64,000 nucleotides of DNA from Bryobacterales bacterium KBS 96 (GTDB lineage Bacteria; Acidobacteriota; Terriglobia; Bryobacterales; Bryobacteraceae), in assembly GCA_000381625.1 (NCBI GenBank), contig KB906767.1:4111304-4175303 (forward strand). Direction: 5' to 3'. This document shows positions 1 to 7,908 of the stretch, piece after piece. Position 1 is the first letter of the stretch. The number at the start of each line of letters is the position of its first letter. Under the pieces are notes generated by a model. That model was not told the origin of the DNA. It worked only from the letters and a program-made list of their open reading frames with translations, and did no database searches. The translations under genes were made by a program, and so were the position numbers.

Positions 1-2
1 TG

Positions 3-32
3 GCGGCCGGCGTGGTTCTGCTTGCTCATTAG
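3..32 (+). CDS. Possible 3' end of an upstream gene
   Basis: The first bases can be read as the last nine codons of a hydrophobic C-terminus (AAGVVLLAH) ending at TAG 30-32, 12 bp before the next start codon. That spacing would suit an operon with the glycosyltransferase. Nine codons are too few to name a family, and the reading could be chance. Confidence 0.25.
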   Translation, partial: AAGVVLLAH

Positions 33-44
33 CGGGGACCGCCG

Positions 45-1157
45 TTGACGCTTTGTTGGCTCATCCTTCTGCCCGCGTTTGTCTACCAGGTTCTTTCGAT
101 TGCGGCTTCGCTCCGTCAGTTCTTGCGCCAGCCGCCATTATCCGGTTTTCAACCGCCGGTCTCGATATTCAAGCCCATACGCGGACTCGATCCGGACATG
201 TACGAAGCGCTGGTCTCGCATGCCAGCCAGAATTATCCGGAGTTCGAGATTCTATTTGGCGTTTACGATGAAAGCGACCCGTCGGTGCCGTACATCCACC
301 AGCTCCAGCGCGAATTCCCCGATGTCGCGATTTCATTAATCGTCGGAGCGAAGCCAGCCGCCAACGGCAAAGTCGGCACGCTTTGCGCTCTCGCCCGGCA
401 CGCGCGGCACCCTGTCTGGCTAGTGAACGACAGTGATATTCGAGTGACTGGCGCCTATTTGAGTGAGATCGTCGCGCCGCTCGCGGACGATTCGGTCGGA
501 TTGGTTACCTGTCTCTATCGGGCTGTTCCGCACAGCTTGCCTGGGTACTGGGAAGCACTCGGTATTTCGATTGATTTCATGCCGAGCACACTGGTTGCTC
601 CGCTGGTCGGTGTTCGAGAATTTGCACTGGGATCGACATTGTGTTTCCGTTCCGCGGATTTGCTGAAGGCCGGAGGATTCGAAGCGCTGACCGATTACAT
701 TGCGGACGATTTTCAATTGGCGCGCCGGGTCCTACGCAGTGGAACGCGAGCGCATCTCTCGACGCACGTAGTGGAAACTTCGCTGAGCGATACGAGCTGG
801 TCCGGAGCGTGGCAGCACCAGCTCCGCTGGGCCCGTACCATCCGCTTTTCGAAGGGATGGGGTTATCTCGGCCTACCGATTACTCACGCCGGGGTTTGGG
901 CGCTTGCCGGATTTGCCTTGCACATTTGGCCCGCGGCGTTGATCCTGCTGCTTGCTCGTATTGCCGCGGCTGTTGTATCCGGGTGGCTGGTGCTGCGCAT
1001 CAGAAGGCCGCTGTGGGAGGCATTGCTTGCGCCGCTCTGGGATTTGTATGCATTTTCCGTCTGGGTCGCGAGTTACCTGTCGAACGAAGTGCAGTGGAGA
1101 GACCAGCGCCTCCGGATTTTACGAGATGGCCGGGTAGAAGCAATCCCCAGGCGCTAG
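45..1157 (+). CDS. hpnI: HpnI-like family 2/21 glycosyltransferase
   Basis: A 370-residue membrane glycosyltransferase of the ceramide-glucosyltransferase type (Glyco_transf_21). The relatives called HpnI add N-acetylglucosamine to bacteriohopanetetrol in hopanoid side-chain synthesis. Seen here: an N-terminal membrane segment (about residues 3-20), the metal/nucleotide-sugar motif NDSD at 128-131, IADDF at 219-223 as the acceptor-side acidic motif, and QHQLRW at 257-262, the (Q/R)xxRW signature. Two or three membrane helices follow (about 278-360). It starts at TTG 45; the only in-frame codons after the TAG at 30-32 contain no ATG or GTG, and GCGGGGA lies just upstream. No hpnJ/K or squalene-hopene cyclase is visible, so hopanoid specificity is inferred from family resemblance. 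A glycolipid glucosyltransferase is the alternative. Confidence 0.75.
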   Translation: MTLCWLILLPAFVYQVLSIAASLRQFLRQPPLSGFQPPVSIFKPIRGLDPDMYEALVSHASQNYPEFEILFGVYDESDPSVPYIHQLQREFPDVAISLIVGAKPAANGKVGTLCALARHARHPVWLVNDSDIRVTGAYLSEIVAPLADDSVGLVTCLYRAVPHSLPGYWEALGISIDFMPSTLVAPLVGVREFALGSTLCFRSADLLKAGGFEALTDYIADDFQLARRVLRSGTRAHLSTHVVETSLSDTSWSGAWQHQLRWARTIRFSKGWGYLGLPITHAGVWALAGFALHIWPAALILLLARIAAAVVSGWLVLRIRRPLWEALLAPLWDLYAFSVWVASYLSNEVQWRDQRLRILRDGRVEAIPRR

Positions 1158-1577
1158 CATGCTGGTACTAAGAAGTACAGAACATTTTGCCCAGAGAGAC
1201 CGCGGTCGATCAAAGTACCGGTATCAAAACTGAAACATGCAGGACGGTGTATGTCCTTGTTTGCGCTTCCTGCCTTCGGCATAATCGCCGTAGTCGTGGC
1301 TATCGAGGCGGAGTCATTCATTGCGCTTCGGTGGGCCGCTTTCCATTCGTTTACTCCTTTAGCTCGAGGGAGTTCCGCGAGTAAATCTCGTCGGGGCTCC
1401 CCGTTTTCTAATTCACGGCTCCGATGGTCCTTTTTGCGTGTGCGCTGTTGCTGATTTCGATTGTTGCCGGGAGGCGTTTGCGCGATCGCCAAAGCGTATG
1501 CCTGCCTGCTCCGGACTGGCGGCATAAAGCACGTCGGCCGAGGCTTCAGCAGCCGGTGGAGCGGCCCTCCCGCTTGG
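1158..1577. other. Intergenic stretch, no supported gene
   Basis: About 420 bp between the glycosyltransferase and the tRNA promoter. Short open frames exist on both strands, but none has a convincing ribosome-binding site, domain or composition. It may be decayed sequence associated with the tRNA integration site. Confidence 0.5.
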
Positions 1578-1583
1578 TATACT
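1578..1583 (+). promoter_or_regulatory. -10 element of tRNA-Arg(ACG)
   Basis: TATACT lies 10 bp before the tRNA 5' end, which is the usual distance for a sigma-70 -10 box starting close to the mature tRNA. No good -35 is visible at the matching distance. Confidence 0.5.
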
Positions 1584-1593
1584 ACTAACTGTT

Positions 1594-1670
1594 GCGCCCG
1601 TAGCTCAGTTGGATAGAGCGTCTGGCTACGAACCAGAAGGTCGGCAGTTCGAATCTGTCCGGGCGCACCA
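1594..1670 (+). tRNA. tRNA-Arg (anticodon ACG)
   Basis: The cloverleaf folds completely: acceptor GCGCCCG pairs with CGGGCGC, D-arm GCTC/GAGC, anticodon stem TCTGG/CCAGA with loop CTACGAA (anticodon ACG, 1628-1630), T-arm GGCAG/CTGTC with TTCGAAT loop. Discriminator A and an encoded CCA end it. The ACG anticodon is normally converted to ICG by TadA and reads CGU/CGC/CGA. A decayed integrase lies 37 bp downstream in opposite orientation, so its 3' end was probably used as an attachment site. Confidence 0.97.
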
Positions 1671-1707
1671 TAGAATCAATCAGTTAGGGCTTTTGGCTAG
1701 ATCAACC

Positions 1708-1899
1708 TCATCCGGCTCCCCCAATCAAAACCCCATCACTTATTTCGAGAGCCAACATTCTTTCGGGCTCGAGAACGTCCTTGCGGAGTACGGCATCCCA
1801 GCTCTCGGCAGTGGCGATTAGGTTGGCGTCGAGCTTCTGCTGGTAGTGCTTCAGTGTGGTTTCGACCTCTGTATGCGGAATCTCTGTCGATTCAAAATA
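1708..1899 (-). pseudogene. C-terminal scrap of a tyrosine recombinase (integrase)
   Basis: Read on the minus strand, this frame ends at TGA (1708-1710). It contains HTEVETTLKHYQQ, which resembles the histidine-to-tyrosine tail of phage-type integrases (catalytic His, ten residues, catalytic Tyr). A hydrophilic tail of about 40 residues follows. Only about 64 codons remain, with no N-terminal or core domain. The tail closely matches in style the tail of the larger integrase remnant at 38.3-38.9 kb (TLRHYQK). It sits 37 bp behind the tRNA-Arg 3' end, with its 3' end facing the tRNA. The frame is the same as that of the TetR gene and starts directly after the TetR stop codon. I infer a leftover of an element integrated at this tRNA. 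Confidence 0.6.
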
Positions 1900-2541
1900 C
1901 TATTGAATGAATCGAAACAGCAACAATGCAAGCGAGCGTGTCAGCCACGTCTCGTACTTCTCCGGTGGCCACCGGCGCTCTGTCACCATTAAGCGATAGT
2001 GGTCCGGGCCGGTGAGCGACCACAGAATATCCAGGGCATCGGACTCCTGCAGCCCTTCGCGAAGTATCCCGCTATTGGCCCAGGCATGCACGATCGGCTT
2101 CTGTCCTTTTAACCTCCGCGCTTCACCTTCCTCCCATAGCGCTTCGAGATCCGCTTCTGCCCGGCTCGCGCTGCGCGCAATCTCAATGAGATCGGCAGAT
2201 CGTTCATAAAATCGGCGCGCAAACGATACGAGAAGCCGGAGTTGTTCGCTCGATTGTCCGGCGGCTGCGCGGAGGCTTTTTTGCAGGCTCGCGACATCGG
2301 CCTCGGCATCCGCCGCGTCGAGCAGAGCAAAGAGCACGGCACGCTTCGATCCATAAGTCACGTAAAACGTTGGAACGGATACGCCCGCTTCGCGTGCGAT
2401 CACCTCAATGGATGTTGCGCCGTACCCGTGCTTGGAAAATAACCGCCGCGCGCATTGGCCAATCCTTAAACGTGTGGCTTGGGCTGCCGCTCGGCGCTTG
2501 CTCGAATCATAGGCGCGCTTGGGCCTGGAGGCTTGCGTCAT
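1900..2541 (-). CDS. TetR/AcrR family transcriptional regulator
   Basis: A 213-residue one-component repressor. The N-terminal DNA-binding domain is typical: a basic leader, then residues about 24-70 with the helix-turn-helix signature (RLFSKHGYGATSIEVIAREAG, followed by VSVPTFYVTYGSKRAVL). The remainder is the variable ligand-binding helical domain, so the inducer cannot be told. It is divergent from the small membrane protein at 2594, with 52 bp between start codons and an inverted repeat in that gap, so it probably represses that gene and itself. The last codons run directly into an integrase remnant in the same frame. The true C-terminus may have been changed by that event, although the length is normal for the family. 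Confidence 0.9.
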   Translation of the reverse strand: MTQASRPKRAYDSSKRRAAAQATRLRIGQCARRLFSKHGYGATSIEVIAREAGVSVPTFYVTYGSKRAVLFALLDAADAEADVASLQKSLRAAAGQSSEQLRLLVSFARRFYERSADLIEIARSASRAEADLEALWEEGEARRLKGQKPIVHAWANSGILREGLQESDALDILWSLTGPDHYRLMVTERRWPPEKYETWLTRSLALLLFRFIQ

Positions 2542-2555
2542 GAGCTCACTTCAGT

Positions 2556-2570
2556 TATAGTACAGCTATA
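2556..2570. promoter_or_regulatory. Candidate TetR operator
   Basis: Inverted repeat TATAG-tacag-CTATA in the 52-bp gap between the divergent TetR and DUF1772 genes. Position and symmetry suit an autoregulatory operator; the arms are only 5 bp, so this is tentative. Confidence 0.4.
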
Positions 2571-2593
2571 TTTAATATCGAGAGAGGACATGA

Positions 2594-3079
2594 ATGCGCC
2601 TGTTCGCGTCGTTAACGCTTTGGATGTTCGTTGTCGGGACTAGTTTCATTCTCGGCGCCGGTCTATATGAAATGCTCGTAGTCGTGCCCTTCTGGGCAAG
2701 CAATGCGCCGCAATCGCTCATGGAGGGCAATCCGTTTCTGCGCGTTCCCATCCGCTCCGGCCAAGCGTTTTGGCCCGTGGTGACGCCCTGTCTCGGGATC
2801 ATAGCGCTTGCAGCATTTCTGAGCAGCTTTGGCATGCCGCAAAAGGAGATGATTTGGCGCCTATCGGGAACCGGGCTTCTATTGATTATCACCGTTGTGA
2901 CGCTGGCCTATTTCAGGCCGTCGATCATCAACATGGTCATACATCACGGCGCAGGGCGGTCGGCCGATGCGCTCGCGGCCGACGCGAAAATGTGGGTTGC
3001 GCTGAACTGGGTGCGAATCGCAGCGGTAGCGGCTTCGCTGGGCATGGGCCTGCGTGCGTTGACACTCCCGACGGCTTAA
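2594..3079 (+). CDS. DUF1772/anthrone-oxygenase-like membrane protein
   Basis: A 161-residue integral membrane protein with four predicted hydrophobic segments (about residues 6-30, 60-80, 88-108 and 136-155), the layout of the DUF1772 (anthrone oxygenase-like) family. Conserved features such as an early Gly-rich helix and a central RxGQAFWP loop are in place. The family's bacterial function is not established. The start at 2594 follows GAGAGAGGA; an ATG four bases earlier is out of frame. It is transcribed divergently from a TetR regulator, which suggests it is induced by a small molecule. A SnoaL-like gene follows 135 bp downstream on the same strand and may be co-transcribed. Confidence 0.75.
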   Translation: MRLFASLTLWMFVVGTSFILGAGLYEMLVVVPFWASNAPQSLMEGNPFLRVPIRSGQAFWPVVTPCLGIIALAAFLSSFGMPQKEMIWRLSGTGLLLIITVVTLAYFRPSIINMVIHHGAGRSADALAADAKMWVALNWVRIAAVAASLGMGLRALTLPTA

Positions 3080-3214
3080 TCAGCACGGAAGCGAATGCCA
3101 AGCTTCAGTCGTGGCAAAGCAAAGCAGCCAGATCAATGTCTACGCTCGCAGGGCGGGCCCCAAGGATTGGCCGAAGGCTTGGGCACAGTACGATCTCGGC
3201 GATGGAGGGGACGG

Positions 3215-3631
3215 ATGAATAGCGAAGAGAACAAGAGACTTGTGCTGGAGCACTATGAATCGTTCGTACACAAGCAAGACGCCGAGGCGGTGAGAAGGCA
3301 GTTAGCGCCCGATTTTCGGGACAACGAGATGCCTCCCGAGACGCCGCCCGGCCCAGAACCCGTTTTGCAGTACCGCGCTATGCTGCACAAGGCATTCCCG
3401 GATCTGCGCATCGAGATTGAGGACATGGTGGCGGAAGGGGACCGTGTAGCCGTACGCGCCAGATGGACCGGCACACATCGCGCCGTGCTGCCGATGATGC
3501 CTTTTCCAGCCACGAATCGTGCGTTCGCGTTCTCCGGAATGGTGTTCTGGCGCATTCGCGACGGGAAGATTGTGGAGCGTTGGGCAATGATTGACCGTCT
3601 GGGTCTACAGCAACAACTTGCCCCGAACTGA
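3215..3631 (+). CDS. SnoaL-like / NTF2-fold ester cyclase family protein
   Basis: A 138-residue soluble protein with the pattern of SnoaL-like NTF2-fold proteins: an N-terminal helix (EENKRLVLEHYESF), a conserved RDN segment, then alternating strands ending in FWRIRDGKIVERW, the family's most recognisable motif. The family includes polyketide cyclases and many proteins of unknown substrate. I chose ATG 3215, preceded by GGAGGGG, over an upstream start that would add 40 low-complexity basic residues. Its position after the TetR/DUF1772 pair suggests, but does not prove, a shared regulon. The substrate cannot be assigned. Confidence 0.8.
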   Translation: MNSEENKRLVLEHYESFVHKQDAEAVRRQLAPDFRDNEMPPETPPGPEPVLQYRAMLHKAFPDLRIEIEDMVAEGDRVAVRARWTGTHRAVLPMMPFPATNRAFAFSGMVFWRIRDGKIVERWAMIDRLGLQQQLAPN

Positions 3632-4030
3632 TGCGCCACTCCAATTCGGGCTCAATCCCTGTCGATTCAAAGGCTTGCACTTGCCCCAGGAACGATAGCG
3701 CGTGATACGAACAAGCGAACCAGGCGAAGTCGCAAAAGGGGTCCCTTTCGCCCGCTTGCGTCACCATCACGACGTCTGAGGAGTCTCTGCCGTAAGATCT
3801 CCGAACGCTGATATTTCTTTCGGTTAGACATCGCGAGAAATCGACCAAGGCCGTGTTCGCCCATCCGTTTGCCGGACTTACGGGAGTCGGGGACAGAATA
3901 TCTACCAGGTCGATCCGAACGGTATAGTACTCGCCGTCACGAGCAGTTGTTCAAAGGCTGCTAAACGAACGTCAAACGAAGTAGTCTAGCTAAGGCAAGC
4001 GGGTATTTAATCCACAACGAGAGAAGAACG
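3632..4030. other. Intergenic stretch with possible gene debris
   Basis: About 400 bp without a supportable gene. A minus-strand frame through 3640-3848 looks protein-like in places but has no recognisable domain, start signal or conserved motif. It may be old transposon or integrase debris. Confidence 0.4.
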
Positions 4031-4189
4031 ATGACTATCATAATCATTATCATTTTGATTTTGCTTCTCGGCGGAGGCGGCGGATATTACGGCTACGGCC
4101 GCTATGGATATGGTGGCGGAGCTGGAATTGGTCTGGGGACCATTCTGGTGATTCTGTTAATTGCGTACCTTCTCGGTTTCTTCCGCTAA
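4031..4189 (+). CDS. DUF3309-like tiny Gly/Tyr-rich membrane peptide
   Basis: A 52-residue protein that is easy to miss. Residues 2-13 are almost pure Ile/Leu, residues 14-33 are a Gly/Tyr-rich linker (GGGGG, YYGYG, YGYGGG), and residues 34-51 form a second hydrophobic stretch ending in FFR. This matches small DUF3309-type proteins: a membrane segment, a Gly/Tyr/Trp-rich middle and a second membrane segment. A purine-rich site (GAGAAG) lies 5 bp before ATG 4031. The family has no known function; it often lies near stress genes. It stands alone here, with more than 390 bp of non-coding DNA on each side, so it probably has its own promoter. Confidence 0.7.
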   Translation: MTIIIIIILILLLGGGGGYYGYGRYGYGGGAGIGLGTILVILLIAYLLGFFR

Positions 4190-4623
4190 CATCGCAAGAT
4201 TACGAGTGAGAAGCGGGTATAGCCGTTGCCGTTTCGGGTGGAGCGGATTTCCGCGTCCTGGTCGAGATAACCGATGAGAGTGTTGCGATTTCGCAAGCGT
4301 GTCTTGCGACCAGGGCGGATCCATTTCCGTAACGCCGGGCCCAACGGCAATCTCACTATAGCCGACTACACGGCAAACTGAAAGCCAATCATCTGGTCTT
4401 GGCTGTTCAGCCGAATCTATTCGGTAGCTTCGGCCAATTCCATGTTGCCCGTTGTTCGGGCGAAATCACCCGGTGAGCTCTCACTGGCCAGCTCTGCGAT
4501 ACGCTCGGTTTGCGCCTAGTTTGGTTCAGCATTGAGGCGAGCTGTGGTACCTGCGCGCCTCCGGCGCACGCAAAGACAGCACTTGCGGTACCTGTTTAGA
4601 AATAGTATATTCCAAAATAGCCT
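4190..4623. other. Intergenic stretch upstream of the PadR operon
   Basis: About 430 bp with no supportable gene. The promoter-proximal end is AT-rich (TAGTATATTCC, about 4605-4615, just before the GTG start at 4624) and is the likely place for the PadR promoter and operator. Confidence 0.4.
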
Positions 4624-4968
4624 GTGACGAAGATACCTGAATACCGCGACCTGTTTCCGGGAGCACTGGAGATGATGATCCTGCAATCGCTTCGGCTGAA
4701 GCCCATGCATGGCTATGCCTTAGCGAAACACATCAAGCAGGTTTCGGACGACTTGCTGCAAATCGAGGAGGGCTCACTCTATCCAGCGCTGCAGCGCATG
4801 CTGAAGCAAGGGTGGGTTAAATCGAAGCTGGGGATCTCCGAGAAGAATCGTCCAATTCGGATTTATAGCCTCACGAATGCGGGGCTCAAGCACCTCGAGA
4901 AGGAAGTCTCCAGCTTCGAAAAGATGTTCGCCGGCATCACGCGAGTACTCGCGGCCGTTGAATCTTAG
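4624..4968 (+). CDS. PadR family transcriptional regulator
   Basis: A 114-residue winged-helix regulator of the short PadR type. Typical parts are the ALEMMILQSL helix, the MHGYALAKHI segment, the EEGSLYPALQRM recognition helix (about residues 47-60) and the wing with LTNAGLKHLEKE. The start is GTG 4624. The stop is 8 bp before the start of the large permease gene, with GGAG between, so both form one operon. In Acidobacteria PadR genes are regularly found directly upstream of this permease type. By analogy PadR should repress the pair and be released by a ligand such as a toxic compound or antibiotic; the ligand is unknown. Confidence 0.93.
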   Translation: MTKIPEYRDLFPGALEMMILQSLRLKPMHGYALAKHIKQVSDDLLQIEEGSLYPALQRMLKQGWVKSKLGISEKNRPIRIYSLTNAGLKHLEKEVSSFEKMFAGITRVLAAVES

Positions 4969-4976
4969 GAGTCCTT

Positions 4977-7628
4977 ATGGGATGGCTCAAGAACTTCCTT
5001 TCTCGCCGCGCTCGTTATACCGAGCTTGCGGAGTCGATCCGAGAACACCTTCAGGAAAAGGCAGAAGAGTTGATGGAGGACGGACTCTCGCGGGAGGAGG
5101 CCATGCACAGAGTCCGCCGTGAATTTGGCAACGCCACTCTCATTGAAGAGCGTAGCCGCGAGGTCTGGCAGTGGCCGAGAGTGGAATCAGTTTGGCGGGA
5201 TGGAAAGCATGCGGCCCGGCAATTACGGCATAGCTCTGGCTTCACAGCTACGGTAATCCTCACGCTTGCGCTTTCTATTGGCGCCAATACGGCGATCTTT
5301 TCGATTGTGGACACGCTTCTGCTGAAGAGCCTCCCGTACGCTCACCCGGAACGTTTGGCGACAATCTTTGCGCGGACTACTGGCTCTGAATCCTCCGACG
5401 CACGAAGGAACATAGACGGTGAGCAATGGGAGCTACTGCAACACGATGTGCCCTCAGTGATGCCCGCTATTTCCGCTCTACGCACCTCGGGCGTGAACCT
5501 CGAAGCCGGCTCCCATATGCAATATGTTCATGAAGGACGGGTCTCGGCACACTACTTCGACGTGCTGGCTCTCCATCCTTTTGCCGGACGCAATTTTTCG
5601 GAGGAAGAGGATCTTCCGCGCGGTCCCAGAGCGGCCATTCTGAGTTACGCTTTGTGGCGCATGGTTTTTGAAGCGAGGCGCGATGTCTTGGGACAAATTG
5701 TTCTGCTGAAAGGCGAACCGTACACGATCATAGGCGTGCTGCCCGAGAGCGCCAACACTCCCTTGAATGCCGATTTATACACTGCGCTCCAACCGAGCCG
5801 CGAAGGCGAGGGCCAGGCAACTAACTTTCAAGGGATTATGCGGCTGCGCGACGGCGCGACCTGGGAACAGGCAAATAGTGAGATCAATCGCGCTTTGGGC
5901 CAGAGCGTCCGTGCGCAACGTCTTCTGAAGACCGGCGCGCGGATAACGTATTACTCTGTACCCTTGCAAAAAGGCGAGACGAATACGCTTCGACCTGAGA
6001 TTTTGGCGCTGATGCTGGCAGCCGGCTTCATTCTGCTCATCGCTTGCGCGAACCTTGCCGGGCTGACGCTGGTGCGCATGTTGCGCCGCACGGGTGAGAT
6101 CGCCACACGACTGGCGCTGGGCGCCACGCGCTGGCAAATTCAGAGGCAGCTTTGGATCGAAAACCTGCTGCTTGCTCTGCTGGGAGGAACTGCAGCCATA
6201 GGCGTGGGCTTCGTCGCACTGCGCGGGCTGTTGCTGCTCCTGCCGGAACATTTTCTACCGGTTGCGAACGTTCCTCTTGATAGCCGCGTCTTGGGCTTCA
6301 CGCTTTCTGTGTCTCTGCTCACGAGTATCTTGTTCGGCATGTTGCCGGCGCTTACGACGGGGAAAGTCGATTTGAAATCCTCTATGGCGAGCCGCGGCGT
6401 AATAGGTGCGGGCAGCGTTCGCCTCCGGCAAGGGCTGATTGCCGGAGAAGTTGCGCTGACGGTCGTCCTGCTGGCCGCTGCCGGGTTGCTGATCCGCACG
6501 CTCATCTACCTGGAGACCATGCCCCCGGGTTTCAATCCAAACGGAGTGATCGCGGCTAAAGCATCCCTGGACGACGTCCGATACCAGGACCCGGTAGCGT
6601 TCCGAAAACTGCTCAACGAGAGCCTCGCCGCTATGCGGGAAATTCCTGGAGTGAAGAATGCCGCTGTCGGATTGGCCCTGCCGTATGAGCGTGCCCCGCT
6701 GAATTCAGTGAAACTCACCGGCGGCAAGGAGTCGGGACGGGAAATTACAACAAACGAGGTGTATGTCACGCCTGGCTATTTTGAGACCTTGCAGATCCCG
6801 GTGCTTGCAGGCCGAGCATTCACCGATGCAGACGGCCCGAATGCGCAGCCGGTTGTGATCGTCAATCAGACATTCGCACGTAAGTTCTTCCACGAGGGAA
6901 ATCCTGTGGGACGATTTCTCAACCGGGACAACAAGAACCTGTTGATCGTGGGGATTGTATCGGATACTTTGCTGTCCTCTGCCGCCCGACTGAACGAAGG
7001 CACGGCGCCGTTAACCAAACAGGAGGGCATCTATATTCCCGCTGCACAATTCGTGGATGGTAAATTTCTCTCGTTACTGAATACCTGGTTTCAGCCAAAC
7101 TGGGTTGTTCGCACTGCCGGCCCGGTCAAAGATTTGATTGCGCAGATGCAGCGCGCTCTGGCCGCCGCCGACCCGAGGCTGCCTTTTTCCGGCTTTTACT
7201 CGATGAAGGACCTTATGGCCGGGACACTCGCGATGCAAAGGATCGAGGTCGCGCTATTAGCTGCGATGGCTTCGCTTGCGCTGTTGCTCAGTGCGGTTGG
7301 TATCTTCGCACTGGTGGCGAACATTGTCGCGCAGAGGACGCGGGAGATTGGCATCCGCATTGCCCTGGGTTCCACGATTCAAAAAACGATGCTGCATATC
7401 GGGAGGTCGGGAGTAGGCGCTTCGGCTGTGGGATTAGTCGTAGGACTGATACTCTGCGCAGGCGTGCTTCGTGCTATGCGTAGCGTTCTCTACGGTGTGC
7501 ACGTGTATGATCTACCGACCATCCTGGTTGTCGTGCTAATCCTCTCTGCTGCAACGCTCCTCGCAACCACAATACCCGCCCTGAGAGTTGCACGGATCGA
7601 TGCGGCCAAGACACTGCGAGAAGAATAG
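4977..7628 (+). CDS. Acidobacterial duplicated orphan permease (ADOP), MacB/FtsX-like
   Basis: An 883-residue inner-membrane protein made of two tandem FtsX/MacB permease units. Residues 1-70 are a cytoplasmic helical domain (EHLQEKAEELMEDGLSREEA) characteristic of ADOP proteins. The first membrane segment (about 90-112, LTLALSIGANTAIFSIV) opens a MacB-type periplasmic domain. Three more helices follow around 338-440, then a second membrane segment (about 485-505), a second periplasmic domain, and three helices at about 755-870 with the RTREIGIRIALGS motif. No ATPase gene is adjacent, which is why the family is called orphan. It presumably works with a MacB/LolD-like ATPase encoded elsewhere, exporting a lipid-like or toxic substrate. 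Substrate unknown; family assignment is firm. Confidence 0.92.
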   Translation: MGWLKNFLSRRARYTELAESIREHLQEKAEELMEDGLSREEAMHRVRREFGNATLIEERSREVWQWPRVESVWRDGKHAARQLRHSSGFTATVILTLALSIGANTAIFSIVDTLLLKSLPYAHPERLATIFARTTGSESSDARRNIDGEQWELLQHDVPSVMPAISALRTSGVNLEAGSHMQYVHEGRVSAHYFDVLALHPFAGRNFSEEEDLPRGPRAAILSYALWRMVFEARRDVLGQIVLLKGEPYTIIGVLPESANTPLNADLYTALQPSREGEGQATNFQGIMRLRDGATWEQANSEINRALGQSVRAQRLLKTGARITYYSVPLQKGETNTLRPEILALMLAAGFILLIACANLAGLTLVRMLRRTGEIATRLALGATRWQIQRQLWIENLLLALLGGTAAIGVGFVALRGLLLLLPEHFLPVANVPLDSRVLGFTLSVSLLTSILFGMLPALTTGKVDLKSSMASRGVIGAGSVRLRQGLIAGEVALTVVLLAAAGLLIRTLIYLETMPPGFNPNGVIAAKASLDDVRYQDPVAFRKLLNESLAAMREIPGVKNAAVGLALPYERAPLNSVKLTGGKESGREITTNEVYVTPGYFETLQIPVLAGRAFTDADGPNAQPVVIVNQTFARKFFHEGNPVGRFLNRDNKNLLIVGIVSDTLLSSAARLNEGTAPLTKQEGIYIPAAQFVDGKFLSLLNTWFQPNWVVRTAGPVKDLIAQMQRALAAADPRLPFSGFYSMKDLMAGTLAMQRIEVALLAAMASLALLLSAVGIFALVANIVAQRTREIGIRIALGSTIQKTMLHIGRSGVGASAVGLVVGLILCAGVLRAMRSVLYGVHVYDLPTILVVVLILSAATLLATTIPALRVARIDAAKTLREE

Positions 7629-7908
7629 AAACACTGCCATGCCCAAAGCGGCTCTTAGATTAACCGGGATTCGCTAACTTCCCTCGGCCACTCGGGAAGT
7701 GTTGCCAGATGCGGCTGAAACAAGCCGCCCGGCGCGTGGCGATTTTCTATGCTTGCCACTTGGACGAAAAACGCATTAAGGTTTGTTTTGCGGAGGAGGA
7801 ATCCTCAATGTACGCGTCGCCGACAACGTGTCAACATGAATTGCTTCCGGGTGGCCACAAACCGGACGGATGCCATGGGGTGAATCATCGACCACACGGG
7901 GCCGACCG
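7629..7908. other. Convergent intergenic region with a weak terminator-like hairpin
   Basis: 280 bp between the convergent permease and sigma-factor genes. ACTTCCC (7677-7683) pairs with GGGAAGT (7694-7700) around a 10-base loop. No T-run follows, so intrinsic termination is uncertain. No gene is seen. Confidence 0.35.

Noticed and set aside
1251-1454. Short hydrophobic open frame (67 codons) after the glycosyltransferase
   Set aside because: No ribosome-binding site, unusual Ser/Arg-rich tail and no recognisable relative; treated as non-coding.
1884-3671. Shared 13-mer CTGTCGATTCAAA at 1884-1896 and 3659-3671, with a similar CGATTCAAA in the IS target site
   Set aside because: Too short and the surroundings differ; probably chance or a weak insertion-site preference, not a defined repeat.
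4190-4623. Possible small gene or RNA upstream of PadR
   Set aside because: No frame with a good start and no clear structure; only the AT-rich promoter-like end was kept as a note.
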